From: Candidozyma auris
Lineage: Eukaryota > Ascomycota > Pichiomycetes > Serinales > Metschnikowiaceae
NCBI RefSeq assembly: GCF_003013715.1
Contig: NC_072817.1
Span: 930,001 to 994,000 of the forward strand
Length of the DNA stretch: 64,000 nt
Reading direction: 5' to 3'
Below are positions 29,782 through 38,805 of the stretch, piece by piece. A program made the position numbers and the translations under genes. Within the stretch, counting starts at the first letter, position 1. Every line of letters begins with the position of its first letter. The notes beneath the pieces are model-generated. The model worked only from the letters and a program-made list of their open reading frames with translations, was not told the origin of the DNA and searched no databases.

Positions 29782-30441
29782 ATGCTTCTATCGCTTTTTG
29801 TTGCCTTGGGCGTTGCATTAGCACATGGATCACATGGTGGCTCCCAAAATATCCCTATACGGCCCGCAGGTGTCTCGTGGCAGGAATGGCACATGAAAGA
29901 GGAGCACCAGATGGACAGTTTCGACGCTGTCAGCTTCTTCAAGATGCACGATCTTGAAAACAAAGGCTATTGGACCCTCGAGGACGTCCTCTACGTCTAC
30001 GGGTTGACACGTGAGGAAGTTGTTGGCGATGGCAGTGGGATGGGAGAACATGCTGCAGAGGAGAAGGTCTCGCAAGAGGCCAAGTCCCAGGTCGGCAGCA
30101 TTGTCATGAATCTTTTGGACAGCAATGGCGACGGAACCATTACTTTGGAGGAGTGGAAGCGGTTCATCGACAGGAAAGAGGAATTGCCCGATTTCGGCTA
30201 CGGGCCTGGCCACCACATGGATTTCGAAAGTGAGTACGAGAACCACCACTGGAATAAGTACCACAAGGATCAAGATCCAGACGTGCACGTGAAGCACAAG
30301 GAAGATATTGAGCACGAGCTCTTGCACCACGCACACGAGATCGAGGGCACCCACGGGGATCAGCCTGACATTAGGCAGATAGCAAAGGACTACGCCAGTC
30401 CCATCAAGATCCACAATGTCCCACAGAAGTACTTGGCGTGA
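29782..30441 (+). CDS. SSP120: Ssp120-like secretory EF-hand protein
   Basis: A 219-residue protein from the ATG at 29782, chosen because MLLSLFVALGVALAHG is a good signal peptide. After it comes PAGVSWQEWHMKEEHQMDSFD, typical of Ssp120 and nucleobindin-like proteins. A degenerate EF-hand (MHDLENKGYWTLEDV) and a canonical one (DSNGDGTITLEEW, about residue 115) follow. The C-terminal half is rich in His, Asp and Glu. Yeast Ssp120 acts in the early secretory pathway with the Emp47 lectin cargo receptor. Calcium binding at the second EF-hand is expected from the Asp, Asn, Asp, Thr and Glu ligands present. Confidence 0.88.
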   Translation: MLLSLFVALGVALAHGSHGGSQNIPIRPAGVSWQEWHMKEEHQMDSFDAVSFFKMHDLENKGYWTLEDVLYVYGLTREEVVGDGSGMGEHAAEEKVSQEAKSQVGSIVMNLLDSNGDGTITLEEWKRFIDRKEELPDFGYGPGHHMDFESEYENHHWNKYHKDQDPDVHVKHKEDIEHELLHHAHEIEGTHGDQPDIRQIAKDYASPIKIHNVPQKYLA

Positions 30442-30535
30442 TAGGCTATGACAGGATAAAGTAGAGAAATTAGGTGAGGTAATGAACATGGATGTATTCT
30501 ATAACTCTAAAGTGTGGTGTAGTTCGAATCTGCTT

Positions 30536-30838
30536 TTACTTGCCAATGGCGCTTTGTGAACACTCTCTGAGCGACTTGAGGTCTGCCTCACACTTTTTCT
30601 GGTCAGAGTTGTTCGAGCGCAAACAGGCCTCATACGCCTGAAGCTTGCCGGCGCATTTTGTCTGAATCTGTTGGAAAACAGGCACTTTGGTCTTGATGCA
30701 TCTGCTCAAGTTGTGTTGCTCCAACACACAGTCGGCCTCCGAGGGCGGTTTCGACATACACTGGTGGAAAGCAAGAAACTGCTCGGGGCAGTGGCGAGCG
30801 ATGTCTTCCATCATCGCCTGATCTAGCACAGCCGACAT
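30536..30838 (-). CDS. MIX14: Twin Cx9C intermembrane-space protein, Mix14/CHCHD5-like
   Basis: A 100-residue protein with four exact Cx9C motifs: C17-C27, C37-C47, C62-C72 and C83-C93. This is the double CHCH layout of yeast Mix14 and human CHCHD5. The N-terminus (LDQAMMEDIARHCPEQFLAFHQC) also matches. Such proteins are imported and oxidised by Mia40-Erv1 in the mitochondrial intermembrane space. Their precise role is unsettled. Divergent from IMP2, 119 bp apart. Confidence 0.92.
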   Translation of the reverse strand: MSAVLDQAMMEDIARHCPEQFLAFHQCMSKPPSEADCVLEQHNLSRCIKTKVPVFQQIQTKCAGKLQAYEACLRSNNSDQKKCEADLKSLRECSQSAIGK

Positions 30839-30957
30839 GATTTCAAGGAAAAAGCGAGTAGTAGGTAATCTGGCTGCAGAGAGTAGTGCGATGTTGGAAA
30901 TTTCGCAACCTGGGGAAGACGCTGCTTAATTCAATAGAATCAGGGAATCTCTTCATC

Positions 30958-31491
30958 ATGCGCCAGGAAGTGAAAACGGCGCTCGTCACGCTCTCGTGGT
31001 TCCCCGTGCTATATACTGCCTTCGAGTTTGGCTACTCACCGTGTCGTGTGACTGGTTCCTCGATGGCTCCAACGTTCAACCCTGGCACTGAGACAACCGC
31101 CAGAGATGTGGTGCTAGTACAAAAGTTCCTGCTACGCAGCCAGAACGGGTTACAAAGGGGCGACATAGTGATGCTCAGGTCGCCGTATGACCCAGAAAAG
31201 CTTTTGACGAAGCGTATCACGGGTGTGCAAGGAGATCACATAATGCCCAGGAAAGAATACCCTAGACAAGGCGCCACTGTGGTTCCTCGAAACCACTTGT
31301 GGGTAGAAGGTGATAACGAGTTCCACTCAATAGATTCCAACACATTTGGGCCTGTGAGTCTGGGACTAGTGGTGGGCAAGGTCGTGCTGTTATTGTGGCC
31401 CATAAGTCGCTGGGGAACAGACCTTAGAGGAGGAAGAGATGCCAGGGTTGGTGAAAAATCAATTGATGACCTTGAATGGTCTAAGTCATGA
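30958..31491 (+). CDS. IMP2: Mitochondrial inner membrane peptidase subunit 2
   Basis: A 177-residue protein from the ATG at 30958, the same length as yeast Imp2. An N-terminal membrane anchor (ALVTLSWFPVLYTAFEF) precedes the type I signal peptidase signature GSSMAPTFNPG with catalytic Ser35. The second box DIVMLRSPYDP is followed by LLTKRITGVQGD with catalytic Lys85. The third box VEGDNEFHSIDSNTFGPVS is also present. Imp2 cleaves intermembrane-space sorting signals such as that of cytochrome c1. The upstream open frame lacks family similarity. Its last 11 bp overlap the end of the convergent MNN4-like gene. Confidence 0.95.
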   Translation: MRQEVKTALVTLSWFPVLYTAFEFGYSPCRVTGSSMAPTFNPGTETTARDVVLVQKFLLRSQNGLQRGDIVMLRSPYDPEKLLTKRITGVQGDHIMPRKEYPRQGATVVPRNHLWVEGDNEFHSIDSNTFGPVSLGLVVGKVVLLLWPISRWGTDLRGGRDARVGEKSIDDLEWSKS

Positions 31492-33364
31492 ATTTCAAGA
31501 GCCTTTGGTTGCGCTTGAGGAGCCAAGGATCGATCTTGGCGGGAGTTTTTGTGATGAGGCCCGGCTCCTCTGGCGAATGGCGAATGTTTCTGGTGAATTC
31601 TTCCTCGAGAATCCAATCTTCTTTGTCACAGCCAAGGGCAGCCTTACCACATTCGGAAATGGGTAGCCAGAGCTGCAACTTGTCAGAGAAGCGCCAGCCT
31701 TCATATATTCGAGCTTTAGTACCTCTAGGATACTCTCGTTTAAGGATTTCGTGATACGCTATAGGAACGTACGCTTGCACGCCTTCAAATTTGGTCGGAA
31801 GGAGCCCAAGCTCGTCGAGGAGGTAGAAGTGGTCGTCCTTGCAATTGTAAAGTTTTCCAGCTTTCCACTGTCCTCGTTCAAGCCCTTGCAACCGGGCTTC
31901 AATTGAATCCCGAAGTCTTGGGGCATGTTCAAACAGTTTGGAGATCTCCGTATAGCTGGGATCGAAAACCTGGTGAAGTCTGTTGTGCCTTTTCGTGCCT
32001 GGTGAATTCTGAACTACCTCAAGATCGTTGGATACTGCGAGTGCTGTGATGTCCACGTACAACCCAGTAGACACATCTATGAAGCGTGCGTCAATCACAT
32101 TGTCACCTTTGCCTCTATCACGTTGCAAGAAATGAGGATTTACGTCGATTAGATACATGTGGCCGGTCTGAATTCCGTCTGTGACATCCACAACCACCGA
32201 CTGATTGTAGTGCTTTGCGAGCACATGAAGGCTGCTCATTGTTATCTGAACGTCAAGGTCCTCGTCCCAAGGCATGTTGAGGCCGTTCCAGTGCCAGCCT
32301 AGAAGCGTACCATGAGCCAACCAAGACTTGAAACAAGCGTCTCGAGCAAACCTGAGCCAAGCTCTGGTGAGGCGATGTAACACTGCTGTGCGCTCGTACG
32401 AGGAGAAGGTGCTTTGTTTGAAGAATCTCCAATCGTAATGGCTTCCTTTACCGCTGCCTTCAAGAATAGCCTCATGGAAGTACTTTTTAGATGAGGCAGT
32501 ATGAACATTTTTCGCCAACTGATAATCTAAAGTATTCTCTTCATACTCGAAAAGGGATTTCAATATTGGCACTGTGAAGTCCTGTGCTGTGGGATCGGCT
32601 ACTGCTTCAGCCTGAAGAGTTTCCATTGTATAAACGACTCTTGACGATGTCCACTTAGCTCTTAAATGGTCAGCCTGCTCCTTAAGCGAGACTCTTCTGT
32701 CTAGGCCATTAGCCAAAAGAGATAATTCTGGCTGTTCGTGAATGGCCTGGCTTTGCTTTTGATGAATTGGTACCACTAAGGACTCGTCCAGTGGACCCGC
32801 ACCAAGGAACACCACTTGCTTGGGCAAGTCTAACGTATGCAATAGATAATTAGCACCCAAATACCGTCTAGACAATTCCAGAAGCGGCTCATCTGTAGGT
32901 TTCACAATCCTAAACTTTGAAGTTTTCTGCCTCGGGTTCTGTAGCGTTTCACAGCTGTCAAATAAACTTATCCCCAAAAACCCTGCTAACTCCTCACAAG
33001 TATCCATGTTCTTCGGACCAAAGGCCTGAAGCCCTTCTTGTAGGTCGACTGCAAAATACCATTCGAATGGCAACCTCAACTTCGCAGTTCTTTCGACCAA
33101 CGATGCTGTTATCTTGTTTAGCCATAGCGCTGGAAGTAGCCTGGGATCGTGCTCCAAAGAAAGCTCTTCCTGCCACTTTTCCAACAGCCTCGATTGCAGA
33201 AGCAGCAGAGGAATAAATGACTCCTCTATAAAAGGACTACGGTGATTCAAGTACCGTTTCATGTCTGTAGCCTTGTATACTGGAGGATCTTGAGATTTGT
33301 ATGAAGCTACGATGTAGTTGACAACATACGCCAACAAGAGTGACACAGAAACATAGAAGAGCAT
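31481..33364 (-). CDS. Mnn4-like LicD-family protein, mannosylphosphate transfer to glycans
   Basis: A 627-residue type II membrane protein from the first in-frame ATG (33362-33364). The anchor is MLFYVSVSLLLAYVVNYIV. The frame is open about 29 codons further upstream; that stretch is basic (AHRTLLRLILLVRHF) and looks like a plausible cytosolic tail, yet contains no ATG, only GTG. The catalytic-type LicD domain begins near residue 350 with CFKSWLAHGTLLGWHWNG and PWDEDLDVQI, where the DED acidic motif is metal-binding in LicD nucleotidyltransferases. FIDVSTGLYVDITAL lies later. This matches the Mnn4 family, which is needed for phosphomannan on N-glycans in Golgi. CTG-clade yeasts have several MNN4 paralogues; which one this is cannot be said. 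The 3' end overlaps IMP2. Confidence 0.87.
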   Translation of the reverse strand: MLFYVSVSLLLAYVVNYIVASYKSQDPPVYKATDMKRYLNHRSPFIEESFIPLLLLQSRLLEKWQEELSLEHDPRLLPALWLNKITASLVERTAKLRLPFEWYFAVDLQEGLQAFGPKNMDTCEELAGFLGISLFDSCETLQNPRQKTSKFRIVKPTDEPLLELSRRYLGANYLLHTLDLPKQVVFLGAGPLDESLVVPIHQKQSQAIHEQPELSLLANGLDRRVSLKEQADHLRAKWTSSRVVYTMETLQAEAVADPTAQDFTVPILKSLFEYEENTLDYQLAKNVHTASSKKYFHEAILEGSGKGSHYDWRFFKQSTFSSYERTAVLHRLTRAWLRFARDACFKSWLAHGTLLGWHWNGLNMPWDEDLDVQITMSSLHVLAKHYNQSVVVDVTDGIQTGHMYLIDVNPHFLQRDRGKGDNVIDARFIDVSTGLYVDITALAVSNDLEVVQNSPGTKRHNRLHQVFDPSYTEISKLFEHAPRLRDSIEARLQGLERGQWKAGKLYNCKDDHFYLLDELGLLPTKFEGVQAYVPIAYHEILKREYPRGTKARIYEGWRFSDKLQLWLPISECGKAALGCDKEDWILEEEFTRNIRHSPEEPGLITKTPAKIDPWLLKRNQRLLKFMT

Positions 33365-33890
33365 TTGCTTGTCGCAGAAATGTCGTACAAGCAAGATGAG
33401 CCTCAACAATGTTCTATGGGCCACACTGGTCACGTACCGTGAGAAGAACACGAAGTATATGAAGATAGTTTTGCAGCTATGCGCGTAGATACATAGGGTA
33501 GAAATATGTGGTCAGTAATATATTCAAGATATTCATTTGACAAGAGAACGAAGTATCGAACAATACAGATTTACTGTGAGCTAGAAAGCTGATTTTAAGA
33601 TTACTGCGTTGAATGCTCAAAGTAGTCCTCATGGTCCTCATATTGGACTACAAGAGCAAACCGTACTTGATTTCGCATGGGAGTTTAAGCCATTTCTTTC
33701 ACTTCAAATACTAATTGTTCATCAAGCCGTTCATCATGATGGTTGTGTGATCTATTATGTTCACTCTCTGTGAACATGGTCATCGGTCATAAAGCTCATC
33801 ACCCGAAATTACAGGCCCTGCCTGGAATTTTTAAGTTGGGGTGCTACTATAGGCATCTTTTTACTCTCTCAATTTCTGAGTACTTATCCC
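33365..33890. other. Intergenic stretch upstream of the MNN4-like gene
   Basis: Both neighbours are on the minus strand. I looked for an upstream exon of the MNN4-like gene here but found no CTAAC branch site within 33451-33700 on that strand. No gene. Confidence 0.5.
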
Positions 33891-34550
33891 TCAATCAAGC
33901 ACATCTCGTAGGAAGTCAATTGCCCAGAGGTGGATTTTAACAAATATCTGCGTGTCGTTGGTCAACTCCACCAACGACTTTGGCCGAATTTTCGATCTTC
34001 GCAAATACCTCTCGTTGTCCATTACGTTCAGCTGTTCGGCCTCCTGGGCCAAGTTTCTCTCCACCTGTCGTTGTATGAGCAGAATAATTTCACCCATATA
34101 TGTGGTCACCACATCCCAGTTTCGTAGAAGATGCACCTCCTCGTCACATCCCATGATTAGAGCATATTTTCTCTCTCCACCTCTTGAGTTGACATCCTGA
34201 ATCTTAAACACTCGGCTCATACAAAACCCACTCACCACATCACCAAAGAAGACCGGTTTCAGCGAGTCTGCCGATGTTTCCACCGATAGCAGCTTCATCA
34301 CAAGCTTCACGTACGCTGTATATAGGTTCTGTGATGACGGGTAGCGGGTAGAAACATATTTTTCCTTCTCGTCTACCGAACTGACAATGTTCACTGCGTC
34401 ATTGGGAAGCACCAACTCACACAGAGCACACAGCTGGAGCTTGGACGATGCCTTGTTTTTGGTTCCTGTGCTGCTTTTCTGAGTACATATTACAATGGAG
34501 GGCCCGTGGATCTCGCAGAAGTGGGCCAAGCTGAAAACGTAGTTGGGCAT
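33891..34550 (-). CDS. LST7: Lst7, folliculin-like subunit of the Lst4-Lst7 GAP
   Basis: A 219-residue protein from the ATG at 34548-34550, where MPNYVFSLAHFCEIHGPSIV matches the folliculin/Lst7 N-terminus (xxLxHFCExHGPxxxxCT). The C-terminal half carries PVFFGDVVSGFCMSRVFKIQD and RGGERKYALIMG, matching the second longin block. An in-frame ATG 72 codons upstream (34766) gives a longer product with no family counterpart, so I prefer the shorter start (yeast Lst7 is 242). Lst7 with Lst4 acts as GTPase-activating protein for Gtr2 at the vacuole, activating TORC1 on amino-acid refeeding. The C-terminal DENN part of mammalian folliculin is absent, as in yeasts. Confidence 0.88.
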   Translation of the reverse strand: MPNYVFSLAHFCEIHGPSIVICTQKSSTGTKNKASSKLQLCALCELVLPNDAVNIVSSVDEKEKYVSTRYPSSQNLYTAYVKLVMKLLSVETSADSLKPVFFGDVVSGFCMSRVFKIQDVNSRGGERKYALIMGCDEEVHLLRNWDVVTTYMGEIILLIQRQVERNLAQEAEQLNVMDNERYLRRSKIRPKSLVELTNDTQIFVKIHLWAIDFLRDVLD

Positions 34551-35176
34551 GTTGGAGGCGCTTATGGGGTCTTGGTCGGCAGTAGATAAGCATTGGAGGT
34601 TGAAGTCACGTGCTTGTAGAGGAACCTCCCATTTATCTGGCCATACCTTTGTTACAACAATTTCAGATTCTTGGTGGTGAGTCTGTAAGTCAAATAAAGT
34701 AATAACACACGTTTGTTGATCTCTTTGCTTGTGCGTGGCGTGAATTGAATATACTGACCACCTCATTTTGCAGCCATCAGTCTTTCAGAAATGATACCCA
34801 AACAAAAACCATAAACCATTCTACTATTACACACGTCATACCTCTACTTCGAATGTAAAATGCTTTCACATTTCTTAGAGAGATTTTAGCTATATTCCGA
34901 GGTTTATTTTGGTCTTGTTGCTAACGTACTGCTGCTGAATCCTCACGGAGCGTATGTTCCCCGAATCTAAACATATCAAGACAAAAAGTATAGTTTTATA
35001 ATGTTGAAAGCTTCAAAGATTCATTTTGCCGTTCATATTCCCAATTACATCCTATTACATCGACTTTCATCATCTATCCTTATGGCTAAACAATTGCACT
35101 GTATACAGCGCCTACACCATAGAACTAGCGTTACCTACTACAACATCAACATTTGGAAACCCTCTCATGATCTTCA
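34551..35176. other. Divergent promoter region, LST7 / VPS38
   Basis: A 32-codon plus-strand frame from the ATG at 35082 ends at a TGA overlapping the VPS38 start codon (ATGA overlap at 35177-35180), so it could act as an upstream ORF with termination-reinitiation. No other feature. Confidence 0.5.
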
Positions 35177-36664
35177 ATGACGGTGCCGTTTCTGCTAAAA
35201 CACCTCACTCTGATAGGCTTTCATCAATTCTTCCTCAATGATGATGAGAAATTAAGCTCTGCGTTCTTTTCCTTGCATACTTCATCCATGGAGCCTCTCT
35301 ACGTGAGTGAGACTGTTCATACAAGGCTGCTGCTATCTTTTGGCAAAGTCATTCTACCGCATCTTCCGCAGCGCACGTACCATGTGGTGCTAAAGCTCTG
35401 GCAAAAAATAGATGGGCTGGACTCGTGGACACTATACTATGATGTGGTCGTTGATCTACGAAGATTGCTCAGGCTCAGAAAGCCATTCAGGGAAAGAGAC
35501 GACGGGCTAAGAGATAAGAGCACGGTGTGGTGTTTTGAAGATCACGAGTACGTCTTGCCAGGAAGTGTAAAAGACCAAAGTGTGGTGGTGGAGGAATCAC
35601 AACGACGGGTGTCTACGGCGAGGAAAAACCCTAAAAAATCATACACTGTAGACGATATACGCCACTTGATAAGTCTAGATACGGGAATCAAGGAGCTAGC
35701 GTTGCTGAATTTGAAATTGTCTCAACAAATTGACGATGTTTTAGAGGAAGTCAAGGGAAAAGTTTCAAAAACAGACCCGGAAAAAGCCAGGAGACTCAAG
35801 TTCCGCCTTCACCAATTGCACCGTTACACCACAAAGCAGCGCAATAAGAACGATACGGTAAATTCTTGGGTGTATGAGAAGAAGGTGCTCATCGGCAATC
35901 TCAATCGTGCGTTGGACGAGCATTTTCCACCTTTCAGAGATCTTTGTGAGTACCAACTCGAATATGTCACATCACAGATAAATCCGATCCACGAGTCTCT
36001 AAACGCTGCCATATATCCAGAGATCATTCAATCTTTGGAATCTATCGGTGGTGTCATCATCGAAACGTTTTGCATCAAAATGACCTCAACCAGTGAGCAA
36101 TTAAGCATAATGGGAATCGATTTTCCTAGATCTACGAAGGAGCTACTCGAGAAGTGCTATGCTCCACACAGTGGCCAAGATGCTCCAGAGTCTCCGTCCT
36201 CAGTAGATAAGATGAACGCAGGGCTCTCTTATATCGTTGCCTTGATGCTTCTTCTTGCTGATATCCTCAGCGTGCTGCTTACTTATGCGGTCAGATACTT
36301 TGGAAGCCGCAGCATGGTGTTTGATCATCTCTCTGGCTATCAAGACATTCATGGTTTACATGTGAATCGAAAAGTCACGTACCCATTGTATTTCGACGCG
36401 AGACACCTAGTAAAGACGGCAGCGCTAGATTCTTCAGGGCGAACCACGCAACTCAAGAATCTAAAATTTGAGCTGGGGCTTGCTCTTCTCAACAAAAATC
36501 TCACCGCATTGACCACTGCCGCAACGAACTTGTTTCTACAACTTCATCAACATGAGCAAATAAATGTTGCGGTTCCTTCGGATCGTGCAGATGATCTCTT
36601 GTGGAGCCTTCGGCATTTACTTTCGCTCATGACCATACATAGCCCTGGAGGCACTAACACATGA
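35177..36664 (+). CDS. VPS38: Vps38/UVRAG-like subunit of PI3-kinase complex II
   Basis: A 495-residue protein. The N-terminus (FLLKHLTLIGFHQFFL, then AFFSLHTSSMEPLYVSETV) resembles the C2-like region of Vps38. The middle, about 155-260, is a charged helical coiled coil (IKELALLNLKLSQQIDDVLEEV). The C-terminal block contains GLSYIVALMLLLADILSVLLTYAVRYFGSRSMV, YPLYFD and LGLALLNKNL, the pattern of the UVRAG/Vps38/Atg14 C-terminal domain. Vps38 targets the Vps34-Vps15-Vps30 complex to endosomes for vacuolar protein sorting. An in-frame stop lies three codons before the ATG, so the start is secure unless an upstream exon exists. Convergent with the Tip1-like gene, 42 bp apart. Confidence 0.83.
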   Translation: MTVPFLLKHLTLIGFHQFFLNDDEKLSSAFFSLHTSSMEPLYVSETVHTRLLLSFGKVILPHLPQRTYHVVLKLWQKIDGLDSWTLYYDVVVDLRRLLRLRKPFRERDDGLRDKSTVWCFEDHEYVLPGSVKDQSVVVEESQRRVSTARKNPKKSYTVDDIRHLISLDTGIKELALLNLKLSQQIDDVLEEVKGKVSKTDPEKARRLKFRLHQLHRYTTKQRNKNDTVNSWVYEKKVLIGNLNRALDEHFPPFRDLCEYQLEYVTSQINPIHESLNAAIYPEIIQSLESIGGVIIETFCIKMTSTSEQLSIMGIDFPRSTKELLEKCYAPHSGQDAPESPSSVDKMNAGLSYIVALMLLLADILSVLLTYAVRYFGSRSMVFDHLSGYQDIHGLHVNRKVTYPLYFDARHLVKTAALDSSGRTTQLKNLKFELGLALLNKNLTALTTAATNLFLQLHQHEQINVAVPSDRADDLLWSLRHLLSLMTIHSPGGTNT

Positions 36665-36706
36665 ACCTTTAAATATGCATTTATCAGTGGGGGGTATATA
36701 GATATT

Positions 36707-37141
36707 TTACAACAAAACAAGCGCAACGGCACCAGCAACAGCGCCCAAAGGAGCCATCACCACAGAGCCAGCTCCGCCGGCGGAGGAAGAACTTGCCTTA
36801 GAAGACGAGCCCGAGGAAGAGCCAGAGCCAGATTTGGAGCCGCCCTCGATTCTTTCATACCAAGGCAAGTTGGTGGCATAAGACATCAACGACGAAACGT
36901 CGACGCCCGAGTTGTCCAAAAGGGTGGTGTACGAGTCGTCAGTGTATGTTGGAATGTTTCTTGCGATACTCGTGAGAATCTCGGGAACGTTTGAGGCAGT
37001 GTGGAAGAAACTGAGATACTGTTTCTTGTTGTCGTCATAATCAGACACCAACTTTGTCAAAAAGTCAACCGCCTCAGAGTCGGCGGCCTGAGCGCCAGAG
37101 ACAGCGAAAGCAGCCAAGCCAGCAACGTTGGAGAATTTCAT
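36707..37141 (-). CDS. GPI cell-wall mannoprotein of the SRP1/TIP1 (Tir/Dan) family
   Basis: A 144-residue protein: signal peptide 1-19 (ending SGAQA), a PAU/SRP1/TIP1 domain with the hallmark TDDSYTTLL (about 66-74) and NLPWYERI (about 91-98), a Ser/Gly/Lys linker, and a GPI-type tail (SSAGGAGSVVMAPLGAVAGAVALVLL in two parts). Family members are covalently linked wall mannoproteins often induced by cold or low oxygen. The Ser-rich stretch is unusually short, so the protein may stay close to the membrane. Its own promoter has a TATA-like TATATATA at about 37216. Confidence 0.88.
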   Translation of the reverse strand: MKFSNVAGLAAFAVSGAQAADSEAVDFLTKLVSDYDDNKKQYLSFFHTASNVPEILTSIARNIPTYTDDSYTTLLDNSGVDVSSLMSYATNLPWYERIEGGSKSGSGSSSGSSSKASSSSAGGAGSVVMAPLGAVAGAVALVLL

Positions 37142-38232
37142 GATAAAATCTTTTTATGGGATATGAGTGAAGAAAACTAACTTCCAGAGAAGAAAAAAAG
37201 GACGAGGACCAGTGCCTATATATATGGAAGAGGGGAAGGTCTGCGCCTTGTGACGAGACCAGAGAAGAATATATGCACCCGAGGTAATAAGTGTCTACGA
37301 GGAGTCTGGCATCTCTAGAGTGTCAATTTGCCTGAAGGGGAAATCAGAGTATTGTGATTGCCGACTATCTGCAGTACAAATCATGAGTACTTGCCCTATT
37401 AGGAAGGACCATGCACGATGACTTTTTGATTGGAATACCACCACGAAAAAGGAGGGGGAGTTATGGTTGCGAAATCCATCTCGGGGGCGGCAAATTCAAC
37501 CAGGCAACAGATTATGTGAACACAAAATGCACCAAGTAGATCCTTTCTGGGCTCCATGGGCCAAAGCAGAAAAAGGAATGTGCTCACGTGGATAAAGTTT
37601 TTCGAAAGTGTGGGGAAACTCGTACGTCAGGGATGAATAGGGGGACACACCGAATGCTACCACACGCTGAATTTTCTTTGCAGCTTCTTTCAAGGCAAGT
37701 GGAAACACCGTTGCGTGGATTTCTTGGTTCTTTAGGAGAGCTACTTTTTTTTTTTTAGTTTCGACAGCTTCATGTCGTACAACGTTATAACTGAATTTGT
37801 GGGGACCCTCAGTGCATGAGATTTTCACCCAAGGAATACTTCTACTCTGCCAATTCCAGTTGCCATGATTCTGAGGTTTGAGCTGTTCAGCGAAACGTAA
37901 ATCACAGCGAATGCTTGACCTAGTATCTTCAAGAGGGTTCTTCGAGAAGCCGTTTGAAGCTGGAATTGGGCCTGGCCCGCAGCTAGCGGTGGGGATGAGG
38001 CTCTCAACAGACAGTCGTTAAGCCCACGCTCAGCAAGTGTTCACATTACTGGGTTTGTAGAGGCTCAGTCGTTGGTAGAAAAAGTTCCTGGAGTTCCGCT
38101 CATGTTACGAAAATTAGGCAACAAATGAATATCGTGGGTCACTGGAGTGACTGCCTCCTCTACATGCTCAATAGACTTATCGAATTCTCATCTTTAAGCT
38201 GTACTTAGAGCTATACATAAAGCACGACCTGC
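37142..38232. other. Intergenic stretch between two wall-protein genes
   Basis: Holds the Tip1-like promoter with a TATATATA element near 37215-37223, about 75 bp upstream of its ATG, and the 3' flank of the Ser/Gly gene. A T-run is at about 37746-37756. No gene is recognised. Confidence 0.55.
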
Positions 38233-38805
38233 TTAGAGCAAAAAGTTACCAACAACGGCGGCCACAGCAACAGCACCACCGGCAGCTTTGGCGCCCGCAC
38301 CAGCTGAAGCAGACGCGGAGGCGCCCGAGGAGCCCTCAGCGGAAGAGCTGGAGCCGGATTTGGAGCCAGAGCTTGAGCCAGACGACTCAGACAGCGACGA
38401 GTCCAACGAGCCAGAGGATCCAGAGCCAGAAGATTCAGATGAGCCAGAACCCGAAGAGCCAGAACCTGAGGAGCCAGAGGAGCCTGAAGCGCCCGAGGAG
38501 CCCGACTCAGAGGGAGAGCCAGAAGCGGCAGAAGCGTTAGCACCTCCGAGACCGCCAGAGCTACCACCGGAGCTACCACCGGAGCTTCCACTGTTTCCGC
38601 TCATTGGAGCCAGCGATTCACTGGAACCGCCAGATTCACCGCCAGAGGATCCAGAAGATCCAGAGCTGCCGGAGTCACCGCCAGATTCACCGCCAGATCC
38701 AGAAGATCCAGAGCCGCCAGAGCCACCAGAGCTGCCAGAGTCACCGCCAATGGCAGCTGCGAAGGATGCAATTGAAGCGAAAGCGAGTACTTGAGTGAAG
38801 TGCAT
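38233..38805 (-). CDS. Ser/Gly-rich GPI-type secreted protein
   Basis: A 190-residue protein. Signal peptide 1-18 (MHFTQVLAFASIASFAAA) is followed by about 140 residues almost only Ser and Gly with scattered Glu, Asp and Ala, and a hydrophobic tail (GGAVAVAAVVGNFLL) typical of GPI addition. Such proteins are cell-wall components; no enzymatic domain is present. The CTG in its DSS-CTG-SES stretch would read Ser. The complementary strand is open for 168 codons only because the repeat codons lack stops there. The paralogue or orthologue identity is not recognisable. Confidence 0.82.
   Translation of the reverse strand: MHFTQVLAFASIASFAAAIGGDSGSSGGSGGSGSSGSGGESGGDSGSSGSSGSSGGESGGSSESLAPMSGNSGSSGGSSGGSSGGLGGANASAASGSPSESGSSGASGSSGSSGSGSSGSGSSESSGSGSSGSLDSSLSESSGSSSGSKSGSSSSAEGSSGASASASAGAGAKAAGGAVAVAAVVGNFLL

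Noticed and set aside
17022..38045. 15-base string ACGCTCAGCAAGTGT shared by two intergenic regions
   Set aside because: A match of this length between two places in 64 kb is expected by chance, and the flanks do not extend it.
38288..38794. Plus-strand Glu/Pro-rich frame opposite the Ser/Gly gene
   Set aside because: Complement of Ser/Gly repeat codons. The minus strand has a signal peptide and a GPI tail.
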